In this document: one piece after another, positions 15,856 to 26,667 of the stretch | Layout of the letters: every line of letters begins with the position of its first letter | How positions within the stretch are numbered: position 1 is the stretch's first letter | NCBI GenBank assembly: GCA_905221605.1 | Contig: CAJNDS010000248.1 | Span: 1 to 61,899, forward strand | Origin: Symbiodinium natans | Taxonomy: Eukaryota > Sar > Dinophyceae > Suessiales > Symbiodiniaceae | Reading direction: 5' to 3' | DNA: 61,899 nucleotides | Made by a program: the position numbers and the translations under genes | The notes under the pieces: generated by a model | What the model was told of the DNA's origin: nothing | Seen by the model: the letters and a program-made list of their open reading frames with translations, nothing else | Databases searched by the model: none

Positions 15856-15927
15856 AGACGGACAACACCCCTGAGGTGGTCTTCGCCCTCGGTGGCGAGG
15901 ACGCAGTGGCTGCGGAGACCGACGCCC
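15856..15927 (+). CDS. CSE1: CSE1-like exon h
   Basis: With the preceding G it reads ETDNTPEVVFALGGEDA.., where WETDNT parallels FEDQNT of CSE1L. The donor is GTCTAACC. Confidence 0.6.
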
Positions 15928-17138
15928 GTCTAACCAGCCACCCCCCCCCCCCCCATTGTTTGCTAGGGAGTACTTGGGATTAGGGTTTGGGGTTTGGGGT
16001 TTAGGGATTACGGGTTTAGGGTTTAGGGTTTATTTTGTTTGGGGGTTGTTTGGGATTTTGGGCCTAGTGTAAACGAGCCTTGTTCTAGCTCTTGATGATA
16101 CATGTTGGTTTGAGGGGAAGGTGATGAACCCCTAAACCCTAAACCCCAAACCCTAAATAGGCACACGGCCAAGAGCTCTCAATGCCTGGATTCATCCCTG
16201 GGCCCTATAGGCCTAGGCCCTTGCCCTGACACAAGCCCGAGTGTAGCCCCACACAGCCCGAAGCTCGAAAAAGAACAAACCTCTAAACCCCTAACCCCAA
16301 AACCCCTGAACCCGTAAAACCCAAAACCCCCAAACCCCTAAAACCTCCAAGCCAGCAAACCACCAAACCCAGAGCCCTAAACCCCCAAACCCCCAAACCC
16401 TCAACCCCGAACCCTAACCTCCCCTAATTATACCAAAACCAGCAAACCCTAAACTCTAAACCCTAAACCCAAACCAGCAACCACATCAGGCTGTACAGCG
16501 CCTGGCTCACCACCTCTGGGAAAGCCAGGCCGGGTCGTGATATGAAGCAGGGGGGATCATATAGGGCTGTAGGGCTCTAGGTATAGGGTGCTGTAGGGTT
16601 TAGGGTGTAGTCATGGTGGGTGATATGTACAGGTTTGTATATACAATTATAGAGGGTGTTGATATAAGTTATATAGGCTTCTGCAGGGGTTCGCGTAGGC
16701 TTAACACAAAAAGGTTCTTTGCAGGGATGGGCCATTGAGAAGAAGGAATCCCTTAACCGGGGAATCGTTACTAACAAGTGAGCTCTTTCTTGGGGTTTCC
16801 GCAGTTCTTAGAAGCATTCTCTTCATAATGTAGGATTTGCGTTTAGGGTTTAGGGTTTAAGCGTGAGTCCGCCCGTACCTGCATAGCTCAGGTTCTACGT
16901 CCGCGAACTATCGCTAGTACAGTCAGGCGCCTCTCCTTGTACGAACTGCCGTCCGAAAATCACAAGCAAGAGCCTAAAACCCATGACAGCTGCCAGCTTA
17001 AGGGGTTTGAAGGTTTCAGGGCTCAGGGTTTCAGGGTTTAGGCCTTTAAGGGCCGAAAGGTTAAGGGTTGCAGGGTTTCAGGGTCTCGGGTTTTAAGCCT
17101 TGCAGGTTTGAGGACTTGTCCACTCGAAAGAAGAGCAG
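15928..17138 (+). other. Interval lacking the central CSE1 exons
   Basis: G-strand repeats (15980-16035), C-strand repeats (16130-16160, 16260-16475), and unique DNA. An open island at 16490-16533 (AVQRLAHHLWESQA after CATCAG) may be an exon but I could not place it. The CSE1 region between the FEDQNT and IPYVFQ segments (roughly a quarter of the protein) is not visible here. Confidence 0.5.
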
Positions 17139-17188
17139 GCCGGCGAGCTGCTTCCATACTGCTACCAGATACTCGCGCTGCTGCTGGA
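17139..17188 (+). CDS. CSE1: CSE1-like exon i
   Basis: AGELLPYCYQILALLL plus GA matches EFIPYVFQVMSLLLE of CSE1L. Acceptor AGAGCAG, donor GTAGCTGAG. Confidence 0.8.
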
Positions 17189-17704
17189 GTAGCTGAGCTG
17201 AAAGTGTTGTTTTTTGTCTTTTTGCGGTTTTAGGGTTGGGGGCGGCCCTTAAGACCCAATACCCTTAAACCCCGACATTCCCCGAATTCTTGTCGCGTTC
17301 TCCCCCCTCCCCCTTCCCCTACCCGCCCTACCCCCCTCCCTTACCCTCACCCCCTCCTCCCACTGGCATTGTGGGGTAGCTCTATCTGCATGCCGGATCC
17401 AGCCCCGAATGCTCAGCGAAGCTCTAATTCCCCAGAGACAACACCGGGGCAGCGGCCATCATGCGACATACGCGCTTCGATGATACTTGCCCCTCTTGCG
17501 CACCAAAGTGCATATTCGCACTGCCTCAGGGCCCCTGCCACGCATAAACCAACGCCAGGTACAAGGTTTTCAGGGCTTGCAAGACCCCGGGTTTTGGAGT
17601 TTTTCGTTTCTTTGGGGTTTTAGGGTCTTGCGGTTCTTTTTTTTTCTAAACCCTAGGATTTTAGGGTCGAGGGGGGTTTTACGCAGTCGTCGGGGTCACC
17701 AAAG
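17189..17704 (+). other. Intron, largely unique
   Basis: C/T-rich stretches (17300-17370), little telomere-like repeat, and an acceptor ACCAAAG. No gene seen. Confidence 0.5.
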
Positions 17705-17769
17705 GCTGGTGCCCGTCGAGCGCAGGGCGGTTTTTGCGGAGCTCCTGCCGAAGGCCGGGTCGTTCTGGG
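17705..17769 (+). CDS. CSE1: CSE1-like exon j
   Basis: It completes GA+G = Glu, then LVPVERRAVFAELLPKAGSFW, matching YMALFPHLLQPVLW of CSE1L. The donor is GCTAGGG, a GC donor that is one base away from the telomere repeat. Confidence 0.8.
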
Positions 17770-19168
17770 GCTAGGGTTTAGGGTTTAGGGTTTAGGGTTT
17801 AGGGTTTAGGGTTTAGGGTGTAGGGTTTAGGGTTTAGGGTTTAGGGCTTAGGGCTTAGGGTTAGGGTTTAGGGTTTAGGGCTTGGGGTTTTGGGTGCAGG
17901 GTTTATAGGGTCTTGGGTTTAAGGTCACCTCAAACCCCTCTAAACCCTAAGCCCTCGACCACCTTAAGCCCGAAGATCACAGGGGCGAGCTGTCGGCTGA
18001 TGGCACCAGATGGTGTGGCCCACATCTCCCAATCCCCTCCTTTGTTCAGTTCCGGCGTCACTTACTGTAAATCTACAAGACCCTTTTGCGCACGGATGGG
18101 CGCTGTACTCCATACTCCCTGTTGCAATTTTATGCCAGAGGCTTCCCAAAGAAGCCTAAGACAACAAAGCCCAAACCCCAAACCCCAAACCCCAAGCCCT
18201 AAATACTAAACCCTAGACCTGGGGCTTATGCAGGGATCAGTTCGCCCTAAACCCTAAACCCTAAACCCTAAACCTTAAACCCTAAGTAAGCCTTATGCCA
18301 CCCAACACTCGCCAGGTTTGGGGCGGAGGTTTGAAGCCCTGGTTGGGTTTAGGGTTTAGGGTTTAGGGTTTAGGGTTTAGGGTTTAGGGTTTCGGGTTTA
18401 GGGTTTAGGGTTTAGGGGTTCGGGGGGGGGTTGGAGGTTTAGGGTTTAGGGGTTAGCTTCCGAATACAGACCCCATAAAGCCGAAGAAGCCCGGTTTTTC
18501 GACCTCCAAGGTCTTGGCGCCGGAGCCGTGGCAGGCGGGCTATTGCAGGGAGAGGTCTGGTTTTGAGTGGGTTTAGGGTTTAGGGTTTAGGGTTTAGGGT
18601 TTAGGGTTTAGGGTTTAGGGTTTAGGGTTTAGGGTTTAGGGTTTAGGGTTTAGGGTTTTGCGGTTCAATGGTTTGCTGGCGGGATTTAGGGGCACAGGGC
18701 TTTTGGCTTTAGGGCTGCGGGGTTAACAAAACCCTCAACCCTAAACTCGAAGACTGTGGGGTGTTCACCGATGCCCAGTCGAGCCTCTTATTCCCTTTTG
18801 CGGTGTAGGGTTTAGGCTTTAGGGTTTAGGGTTTAGGGTTCAAGGGCTTTAGGTATCGGGGTTCCCTTTGCAACGCCGAGCAAGATATCAAGAAAGACTC
18901 GACATCTCCAGCCGCGGATCCCAAAAGCCTAAACCCTAAGCCCTAAACCCTAAGCCCTAAGCCCTAAGCCCTAACCCCTAAGCCTCCAAAACCCCTAGAG
19001 CCCAATCAAGACCCTCAAACCCTCAAGTCCCAAAGCTTAAACAACCCTAAACAACCCTAAGCAACCTAAACAGCCCAAACCCCAGACAACCCTAAACAAC
19101 CCTATACAACCCTATACAAGCCTGAACCACCCTATACAACCCTAAACAACCCTAAACACCCCAAGAAG
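17770..19168 (+). other. Intron with long inverted telomere-like arrays
   Basis: G-strand arrays at 17770-17900, 18345-18440, 18568-18660 and 18805-18850. C-strand tracts at 18175-18295 and 18930-19000, plus a CCCTAAACAA-type array (19020-19165) at the 3' end. Unique pieces lie between. No gene seen. Confidence 0.6.
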
Positions 19169-19249
19169 AATCGAAGGCGTCCGGCAAGGTTCCCGGTCTT
19201 GTTCGGCTGCTGCGGGCCTATTTTGTGACTTTGCGGCAACAGTTTGGGG
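19169..19249 (+). CDS. CSE1: CSE1-like exon k
   Basis: With the preceding G it reads ESKASGKVPGLVRLLRAYF.., matching ERTGNIPALVRLLQAFL of CSE1L. Acceptor AAGAAG, donor GTGGATG. This exon is among the strongest anchors. Confidence 0.85.
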
Positions 19250-19919
19250 GTGGATGTGTGGGGTTGCGGTGTTCGGAGTTTATGGCTTTAGAGTTCGGGG
19301 GGTCTTATTCTTGGATATTATCACGGAAGCTGGCGTAGCTAGGGTTCAGCTTTATCTCTGCTTTGGCAGGAGTACCGGACTAACCCCTCAGAGCGGTAAG
19401 ATATTTAATCTTTTCGAGGAATATGGGTGGATGGGTGGTCAATAATTGTTCTATCAAAAAGAAACAAGTCAGCTTTGATGCTATGAATAATGCTTCTGGG
19501 GTATATTAGAGGGTTACGTGGGGATCTTGTTATAGATCGTCGCGTGCTCGTATGTCGTTTATCTCAAGCGCGTGTTTGCGAACTCCGCGGACCCGGATCG
19601 CGGTCTGCATGAGCGCATGTTGCTCAAAGTGTGCCGCTTGCACGTCCTTTTGAATCGTGTGGTTTCGATTCGGATAGCTCTTGAGGTCCAGATCACGATT
19701 TCCATGAGCGCATGCTTACACGGCCATCTTTCTAGTCGGGTTCTTGTTGGATGCTGGGACCCAGGGAGTCATCAGAATTTGCCCTCAACCCTAAGCCCTA
19801 AACCCCAAACCCCAAACCCTAAGCCCTGAACCCTAAACCCTAAACCCTAAACCCTAAACCTTAAACCCTAAACCCTAAACCCTAAACACCCTCTCATGGG
19901 TTCGCGAAACGGCTTCAAG
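19250..19919 (+). other. Intron
   Basis: Unique DNA to about 19780, then a C-strand array (19785-19887) and a stretch ending CTTCAAG. Confidence 0.55.
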
Positions 19920-19984
19920 AGGCCAACCACAGCCTCTTTACTTCGCTCCTTCAGCAGGCACGCGCGCCGGGGCACGCCAAGCAA
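19920..19984 (+). CDS. CSE1: CSE1-like exon l
   Basis: It reads ANHSLFTSLLQQARAPGHAKQ, paralleling PGLLGVFQKLIASKANDHQ of CSE1L. Donor GTGATA; phase 0 at the end. Confidence 0.8.
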
Positions 19985-21194
19985 GTGATATTTAGAGCCC
20001 TGAGTCCCCCCTTTCTAGGGCATATGATTAGGGTGTATATAGGGTTTAGGGTTTTAGGGTTTAGGGCTTAGGGTTATCATACGGCCCTTTTCAGTGAGCA
20101 ATGGTCCAGAACTTGCTTGTAGAATGGGCAGTTGGGGGGACCTTCGGGCCCAGGAGCTGTACTCTGGGTTCAAGCGTAGGGTTTAGGGTTGGAGGGGGTT
20201 CTTTTTGGGTGTGTTTTTTTGTTTGTTTTTGGTTTTCTAAACCCTAAACCCTAAACCCTAAGCCCTAAACCCTAAATCCTAAACCCTAAACCCTAAACCC
20301 TAGACCCTAGACCCTAAACCCTAAACCCTAAAGCCCTAAAACCCTAAAACCCTAAACCCTCAAACCCTCAAACCCTCAAGCCCTCAAACCCTCAAACCCT
20401 CAAACCCTAGAACCCTAAAACCTTAAAACCCTAAAACCCCAAACCCTAAACCCTAAACCCTAAACCCTAACCCCTAACCCTTAAACCCTATAAACCCTAA
20501 ACTCAAAAACGTACCCTAAACCCAAAAACATACCCTAAACCCAAAAACATACCCCAAAAAACAAAAACATACCCAAAAAAACCTGGCTCTTTTAGGATTT
20601 AGGGTTTAGGGTTTAGCCTTTAATGTTTAGGGTTCTGTGTTTTTCGGAAAGAACTGCTGCTCACGGGGTCTCTAAAAAAGGCTCCCAAGTAGTTCGCCTA
20701 CAGGCCTTTGAGCATCAGGATCCTGAAGGCTTGGATTACCGAGTAGGTTTAGGGTTTAGGGTTTAGGGTTTCGGGTTTATTGTTTGGGGTTTCTGGAGGC
20801 GATGCCAACCATCGTCGAGCGATTTCGACAGGCCGAGAGAGGGGTTGAGTGCCGCGGTGGGGGGTCGTGTCCCCCTCACAAGACGTATTTTGTAGCCTTT
20901 TGTCCACGGAAAACCTGGAAAAAGGAAATCGTTCGTTTATCGTTGTTTTTTTGGAATCACCCCAGGAACTGCTCAACATACTACACACAGCATTTGGTTC
21001 CAGTCCAACCCTAAACCCTAAACCCCAATCCCAAAGTCTTTAGGGCTTTAGAGTGTTCTCGGTTGAGGGAACACCTTGGACACCCCAGTAGACCTGATGT
21101 TGTTTGTAACAATGAGTTGCTATATCAAAATTGTGGATACCCCCAAATTGGGGTGCCCATTTGTGTGGTTCCTAGAATGAGGACAAGAGCATGT

Positions 21195-21310
21195 TGGGGT
21201 ATATTTGGGGTATATTTGGGGTATATTTGGGGTATATTTGGGGTATATTTGGGGTATATTTGGGGTATATTTGGGGTATATTTGGGGTATATTTGGGGTA
21301 TATTTGGGGT
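21195..21310 (+). repeat. 11-bp tandem repeat (GGGGTATATTT)
   Basis: About ten nearly perfect units. Open frames on both strands here are repeat artefacts. Confidence 0.95.
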
Positions 21311-21541
21311 AACCTGTACGTAGTTAAAAAGAGCCCTGAGCAACAAGCACGGCCAGACCAAACGAAGCGGGTTCAGAACTTTCCTGAAACCCCTACACCC
21401 CTAAACTCGAAACTCCAAGCTCTAAACGCCCGAACCCATAGAGCCCTAACCCTAAAGCCCCAAATCCTAAAGCCCCGAGCCCTAAGCCCTAAAATCCCAG
21501 AACGATTAGGGGAGTTAGGGTTGAGGCCGGGTGTGGTCTAC

Positions 21542-21680
21542 GGGTAGTTTCATGGGCCCTTAATTCATATGGTCCCTGACCCTCCTTAAATGGTTCTGAA
21601 GTATGGGCCCTTCGGTGTATAAAGGGCCCCCTTGTAAGGGTCCATCTTCATGGACCATGACTCGGACCATGAAACTACCC
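21542..21680. mobile_element. MITE-like element with 14-bp perfect inverted ends
   Basis: GGGTAGTTTCATGG (21542-21555) and its reverse complement (21667-21680). The match is 16 of 17 when extended. 139 bp, non-coding. Confidence 0.75.
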
Positions 21681-22120
21681 TAAGGTGTGGGCGCTGTCTT
21701 GTGGGGGACAGGCCTTGGCTCAGCGCAGGGCGTCCGCCGCTGTCGGGCTGTTCACGGCCCCCTGGCAGGTTTCGGGTTTAGGGTTTAGGGTTTAGGGTTT
21801 AGGGTTTAGGGTTTAGGGTTTGGGGGACCGGTCAATCCCAAGGTTTGGATTGTGCTCTTCCGTCTTGGGGTTGAGGTGTGCGAAGCTGCAGAGACGTAAG
21901 ACGCCTCGAGCCCATGGTTTGGTATTCCTGCAGGAGTTTAGGGTTTAGGGTTTAGGGTTTAGGGTTTAGGGTTTAGGGTTTAGGGTTTAAAGGGTGTGTG
22001 GGGGGGTTGATTGCTTCAGGGCTTGTGTGGACCCCTCGGGTTTTCAGGCTTTCTGGGGTTAAGGGTGTCGGTGTCTTGGATTCTTCACAAGACCCCGCTA
22101 GTCCTACCAAATAATCCTAC

Positions 22121-22382
22121 AAGCCCCCTAAAACCCTAAAAACCCTAAAACCCTAAAACCCGAAAACCCTAAAACCCTAAAACCCTAAAACCCTAAAACC
22201 CTAAAACCCTAAAACCCTAAAACCCTAAAACCCTAAAACCCTAAAACCCTAAAACCCTAAAAACCCTAAAACCCTAAAACCCTAAAAACCCTAAAACCCT
22301 AAAACCCTAAAACCCTAAAACCCTAAAACCCTAAAACCCTAAAACCCTAAAACCCTAAAACCCTAAAACCCTAAAACCCTCA
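22121..22382 (-). repeat. Homogeneous CCCTAAAA array
   Basis: About 30 units of an 8-base variant, with only a few extra A bases and one CCCGAAAA unit. The variant is locally uniform while neighbouring arrays are the 7-base form. Confidence 0.95.
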
Positions 22383-22390
22383 ACCACCAG

Positions 22391-22453
22391 CAGCCTCAGC
22401 TGGCCCTGCTCGCCAAGGCCATGATCCGCTTCATGCCCTTTGAGCTGTACCAG
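22391..22453 (+). CDS. CSE1: CSE1-like exon m
   Basis: It reads QPQLALLAKAMIRFMPFELYQ, matching GFYLLNSIIEHMPPESVDQY of CSE1L. Acceptor CCACCAG, donor GTCCAC, phase 0 on both sides. Confidence 0.8.
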
Positions 22454-22959
22454 GTCCACTTCCAGGCGCCCAAAAACCCTTGAAAATCCTTAGGGTTTAA
22501 GGTTTAGGGTTTCGGGTTTAGAGTTTAGGGTTTAAAGGGTTAAGGCTTTAAGGGTTTGAACGGTTTAAAGGGTTTGAAGGGTTGAAAGGGTTTAAAGGGT
22601 TTAGGGTTTAGGACATCAGGTCCACTCCCTTCGTGTCCGCGCCCTTCTGCTCGATCGCAGCGTGAAAGGTTCGCAATGAGGATGCGTAGCTGGGTTTCCC
22701 TAAACCCAAAACCCTAAGCCTAAGCCCTAAGCCCTGAGCCCTAAACCCTAAACCCTAAATCCTAAGCACCTGAAGCCGAAGGGTTTTCAAGGGTTGGGGC
22801 TTTGGGGTTTGGATCTCAGGGGTTGGGGCCTTAGGATTTAGGGTTTCGGGTTTAGGGTTTAGGGTCTAGGGTTTAGGGTTTAGCTACAAGGCTACGGCTA
22901 AGGCAACATTTGTAAACAAGGTTATGTTTGCGCCGGGTGGGGTCATATGGGAGTATCAG
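22454..22959 (+). other. Intron
   Basis: G-strand-like repeats (22490-22610), a unique core, C-strand (22695-22760), G-strand again (22830-22880), and a unique end with acceptor TATCAG. Confidence 0.5.
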
Positions 22960-23025
22960 GAATACAGTAGGCATCTCGTAGGAACAGAGCTGCCGCGGTC
23001 CTTATTCTGCCGACTCTTCTCCTAT
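22960..23025 (+). CDS. CSE1: CSE1-like exon n
   Basis: It reads EYSRHLVGTELPRSLFCRLFSY, paralleling QYRKQIFILLFQRLQ of CSE1L. The likely donor is GC (GCCTCTC). Reading three codons further would meet TGA. Confidence 0.55.
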
Positions 23026-24273
23026 GCCTCTCATTGAAGGTCCATTTTTTTGTTGGAGGTCCTATACTTCCTCACACCCCCAGTCTTGCCCCGGGCATCA
23101 TGTAACCCTAAGTCCCAGACGCCCTCATCAGACCCCGCCCACGAACATGGCATGGCTTGGGCCGCACTTTCTTTTTGCAGCCCGAGAGCATCCTCCAACT
23201 TAGGGCCCCAGACCTTGCCCCCCCCGGTTTAGGGTTTAGGGTTTAGGGTTTAGGGCCCCCTCCCCCCCCGCCCCCCCCCGCCCCCCCTTCCTCTGCGATG
23301 CCCTGAAGTGTCTACAATCTTAGCGCCCTGTCTTCCTACCCCCCCTCCCTCCGTCCCAAAACGTTTTTCCGAAAGTGTTTTGGGCGTGTTACACTTCTCG
23401 CCCTAAACCACTAAAGAGCTCCAGGCACTGAAATCGCAAGCCTTGAGCCCGGAACCCGTACAGACGCCTTGGAAGACCATTACCATTACAGTTCCCTAAG
23501 TCCTAGGGTTTAGGAGCGCTAGGGTTTAGGGTTTAGGGTTTAGGGTTTAGGCTTTAGCCTATACCCTCGACGTGTGAGGCCCTGCTCTCGCTTTGCCTGG
23601 CGCGCCTAGAAGCAAAACCTGCGCCCGAGCTCGAGAAGGACATTTGCAGACTACCTCTACACCCCCGGTACTTAAGGTTTGCGAAAGTAAGGGACCCCTA
23701 GTAGACCCCCCCCCTACTTGAAGGCTGACGAAAAACAGGGACCCCTAATGCAGTCCCCGAAATAGTATGCCTTTTTGATGGCAAGAATCCCAAGAAGGAA
23801 AGGACATTTGCAGACCTTCCTCATAACCCTCCTTTAGGGTACTGACAACCCTACCTGTAAGTACCAAAGAACCTCCAGGTAAGCCTGTAAGTCTGAACCC
23901 TAAAAAGCCATGATCACTAGAAAACCTGTAAATCCTCGAACTCCCACAAGCTCTAGAAGCCCTGGAAACCCTATGAAATCCCATGGCCCTGAAAAACCCA
24001 GAAACCCATAAACTCCAGAAGCCTTATGAACCCCACAAACCCTAGATTACTTAAACAAAAACCCTCGAAATCCTATACGGCCCAGAAGCCTCAAACAAGA
24101 GCTCGGCCCCGGCCGTTTGAATAGGGGCGGGCCCCCCATAAAGCACATGCAAGGTTTTACAAGGGGTTGCCGGGTTTAGGGTCTTGAGACTTTGCCCTAA
24201 AAAGCCTGAGCGCCCTTAAAGCCCCAAACCCGAAAACCCTAAACCCTAAACCCCAAACCCCAAAACCCTGGAG
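23026..24273 (+). other. Intron
   Basis: Mostly unique with poly-C (23255-23290), short G-strand tracts (23225-23255, 23505-23555), scattered degenerate CCCTAAA-like units (23880-24070), a G-strand tract (24170-24180) and a C-strand end (24225-24270). Confidence 0.5.
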
Positions 24274-24336
24274 GACCTGGTGGTGGCGTTGAGCATCTTC
24301 GTCTACCTCCGCGAGGAGCCAATGGTGCTGCGGCAG
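24274..24336 (+). CDS. CSE1: CSE1-like exon o
   Basis: It reads DLVVALSIFVYLREEPMVLRQ, matching FIKSFLVFINLYCIKYGALALQ of CSE1L. Donor GTCCCC; phase 0-0. Confidence 0.8.
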
Positions 24337-24851
24337 GTCCCCTGCTACCACTTGGTCTCGAAGGGTTTAGGGTTTAGGGTTTCGGGGTTTCACTTGGTCT
24401 CAGAAGGGTGTACTGTTTAGGGTTTAGGGCGCGGAGTTTGGGTTTAAGGGTATATAGAAAAGAATAGTGGGAGAAATACCAAAAATAGTAGCAGTACAGT
24501 AATGGTAATCGTAATAGTAAGACTATGGAAATACTAGTACTGGTGATAGTAGTAATCATCGTATTCATGGTAATTAACGAGTAAGAATAGTAAGAACAAT
24601 ACTTGAAGAGAAAAAATGTATTACTTGAATAGCGTTTGCATTACAATGTCTTTTGGTGAGGGATTGAGGAGCTCCCAACAATACCCTAAACCCATCTAAA
24701 CCCTGAACCCTGAACCCTGAACCCTGAACCCTAAACCCTAAACCCTAAACCCTAACCCCTAAACCCTAAACCCTAAACCCTAAACCCTAAACCCTAAACC
24801 CTGAACCCTGAACCCTAAAGTGATAGAATGAATGAAATGAGAAATCGCAAG
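24337..24851 (+). other. Intron
   Basis: G-strand tract (24364-24430), an A/T-rich unique part (24440-24650), a C-strand array (24690-24820), and acceptor CGCAAG. Confidence 0.55.
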
Positions 24852-24899
24852 GCGATGGAAGCTATTCAGCCCGGCCTCTTCGAGCAGTTCCTGATGAAG
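24852..24899 (+). CDS. CSE1: CSE1-like exon p
   Basis: AMEAIQPGLFEQFLMK matches IFDGIQPKMFGMVLEK of CSE1L. The donor is GCACGGGGTTTAGGG (GC). Confidence 0.85.
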
Positions 24900-25593
24900 G
24901 CACGGGGTTTAGGGTTTAGGGTTTAGGGTTTAGGGTTTAGGGTTTAGGGTTTAGGGTTTAGGCCTTTGAAGGACACACGTCGTTCTACCCTGTGGCCTTG
25001 TAGCCCCTGTCGGCCCTACACCGTAAATATTTTGGGTGCAGGTTTTCACCACAAGCCCCATATGGCTTGGGGTTCTTAAGGTAGGGTCAAGAGTTTCTGC
25101 AGGGTTTTGGATTTGGGGCGGAGGGTGTTTAGGATGGGATAAGGGTTTTGGGTTTTGGGTTGGTTTGGATTGTGGGTTTGGGGTGAAGGGTTTGGGGTTT
25201 CTAGGCTTGGGGTTTAGGGGTTAGGGGATTCGATTTTGTAGAGGTTGTATATAGCTCTTCTCTAAGGGACTGCGCGTGTTCTAATATCAGAAAAGATTGG
25301 AAAAAGGAGGCTTGTCAACTAAGTGTTCTTACTGACATTTGGCAAATAGATATTTTCAAACAGGGGTTCATCTCACATTTATGCATGAACTGTGTCTGTG
25401 TTTTAATAAAGTAGTACAATTACATCCTTAAGCATTAACATATTCATGAGAATCAGTTCTTGAATTATTTACAAGACTGTAGAGAAGATATTTGTTGGTT
25501 ATACGTAGCTAATACTTTTCAATATACATATCTATGGAAAATTCTAAGAGTTAATGATGGTATAGTTTGTAGATACATGACACAACACGTCTG

Positions 25594-25641
25594 AGCACTA
25601 GTACCGAAACCAAGAAAGAAAACGTTTTCTTGGTTAGTGCT
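25594..25641. other. Imperfect hairpin
   Basis: AACCAAGAAA pairs with TTTCTTGGTT, and AGCACTA pairs with TAGTGCT outside it. It lies in unique A/T-rich DNA. Confidence 0.6.
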
Positions 25642-26027
25642 AAAACGTTTTGTACTCTTGAGTTTTCAGCAGCTATACTATCTGTAACCCTACCGGGGCA
25701 CAAGCCCAAGCATCCCGAGAGACATGCTCATCTCAATATGCTCGTACGGTGGTGCAGCGACTAGGGCAGCACAGTGCAACCGGGCTAAGGGCCGATGTCG
25801 AGGCTAAGGCTGATGTTGAAGCTGAGCATCGTCGAAATGATGTGACGCTGGAGGATGTGGGGTAAGTAAGCAGAAAGAGCATGTGGAACAGAATGCGGCA
25901 GGTCATAGTAGTCGTGGCAAACAAGCAGAGTACCCAGAGCACCTTGTAGGATTCCTACTAAACCCGGAAGTAGCGCCGGTCGATGCTGAAAAGTATTCAC
26001 CAACAATTCACGAGATCTGATCATCAT

Positions 26028-26100
26028 CCTCATCCTTCATCCTCATCCTTCATCCTCATCCTCATCCTCATCCTCATCCTCATCCTCATCCTCGTCATCA
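26028..26100 (+). repeat. TCATCC microsatellite
   Basis: About 12 hexamer units with a few TTCATCC variants. Confidence 0.95.
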
Positions 26101-26354
26101 TCATTTTCAACGTTATCATGTTTTAGTATTTTCACGAGAAGTGATCAGCATCTGCTTCATCTGAATTACAAATGCGTAGCCAACTAATCTTCCCAGGTTT
26201 ATCAATTCGATTAGTGAATATCATTCTTATGGACAATGTATTAGTAAATACGGCGTTGGACAGTAGAATTTCTAGTCTGGGTTTGTTGACAAAGAAGTTA
26301 GGCTGCATGATCTTCCACCCCTAAACCCAAAACTCCCAGCTGCTTTACTGGCCC

Positions 26355-26452
26355 GTTGGGCTGTTCCCCCTAGTACTAACAGTCCTTAATCGGGATTTCG
26401 GTACCCCCCATGGAATCCCCATGAAGGCTTGTTTCCGGGAGAACATCCCAAC
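26355..26452. mobile_element. MITE family 1, full copy
   Basis: 98 bp with ends GTTGGGCTGTTCCCCC and GGGAGAACATCCCAAC (inverted, about 14 of 16) and an inner GGGATT..AATCCC palindrome. It shares CAGTCCTTAA and GGTACCCC with other copies at 28678, 46964 and 50725. Confidence 0.7.
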
Positions 26453-26620
26453 CCTAAACCCTAAACCCTGAACCCTGAACCCTGAACCCTGCACCCTTAA
26501 CCCTTAACCCTGAACCCTAAACCCTAAACCCTAAACCCTAAACCCTAAACCCTAAACCCTAAACCCTAAACCCTAAACCCTAAACCCTAAACCCTAAACC
26601 CTAAACCCTAAACCCGGGAG

Positions 26621-26667
26621 ATCTGGCTCCCTGGAACCGGCCGCGTGCTGACCCTACAGCGGCGAAA
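26621..26667 (+). CDS. CSE1: CSE1-like exon q
   Basis: IWLPGTGRVLTLQRR plus AA parallels IIIPEIQKVSGNVEKK of CSE1L. The donor is GCATCC (GC), and the next exon supplies G to give Lys. Confidence 0.75.

Larger units (their letters stand above)
19985..22390 (+). other. Intron with variant arrays and a MITE
   Basis: G-strand repeats (20025-20075), C-strand arrays with Ser-like variants (20230-20580), an 11-bp tandem array (21195-21310), an inverted-repeat element (21542-21680), G-strand arrays (21775-21825, 21935-21990), and a long CCCTAAAA array (22121-22382) before CCACCAG. Confidence 0.6.
24900..26620 (+). other. Intron with A/T-rich core
   Basis: TTTAGGG array (24905-24962), a G-rich part to 25220, a unique A/T-richer core (25230-26310) with a hairpin (25594-25641) and a TCATCC array (26028-26100), a MITE (26355-26452), then a C-strand array (26453-26615) ending CGGGAG. 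No gene seen in the core. Confidence 0.6.

Noticed and set aside
25230-26310. Gene in the A/T-rich core of the CSE1 intron
   Set aside because: No long open frame or splice-bounded island was found; only a hairpin and a microsatellite.
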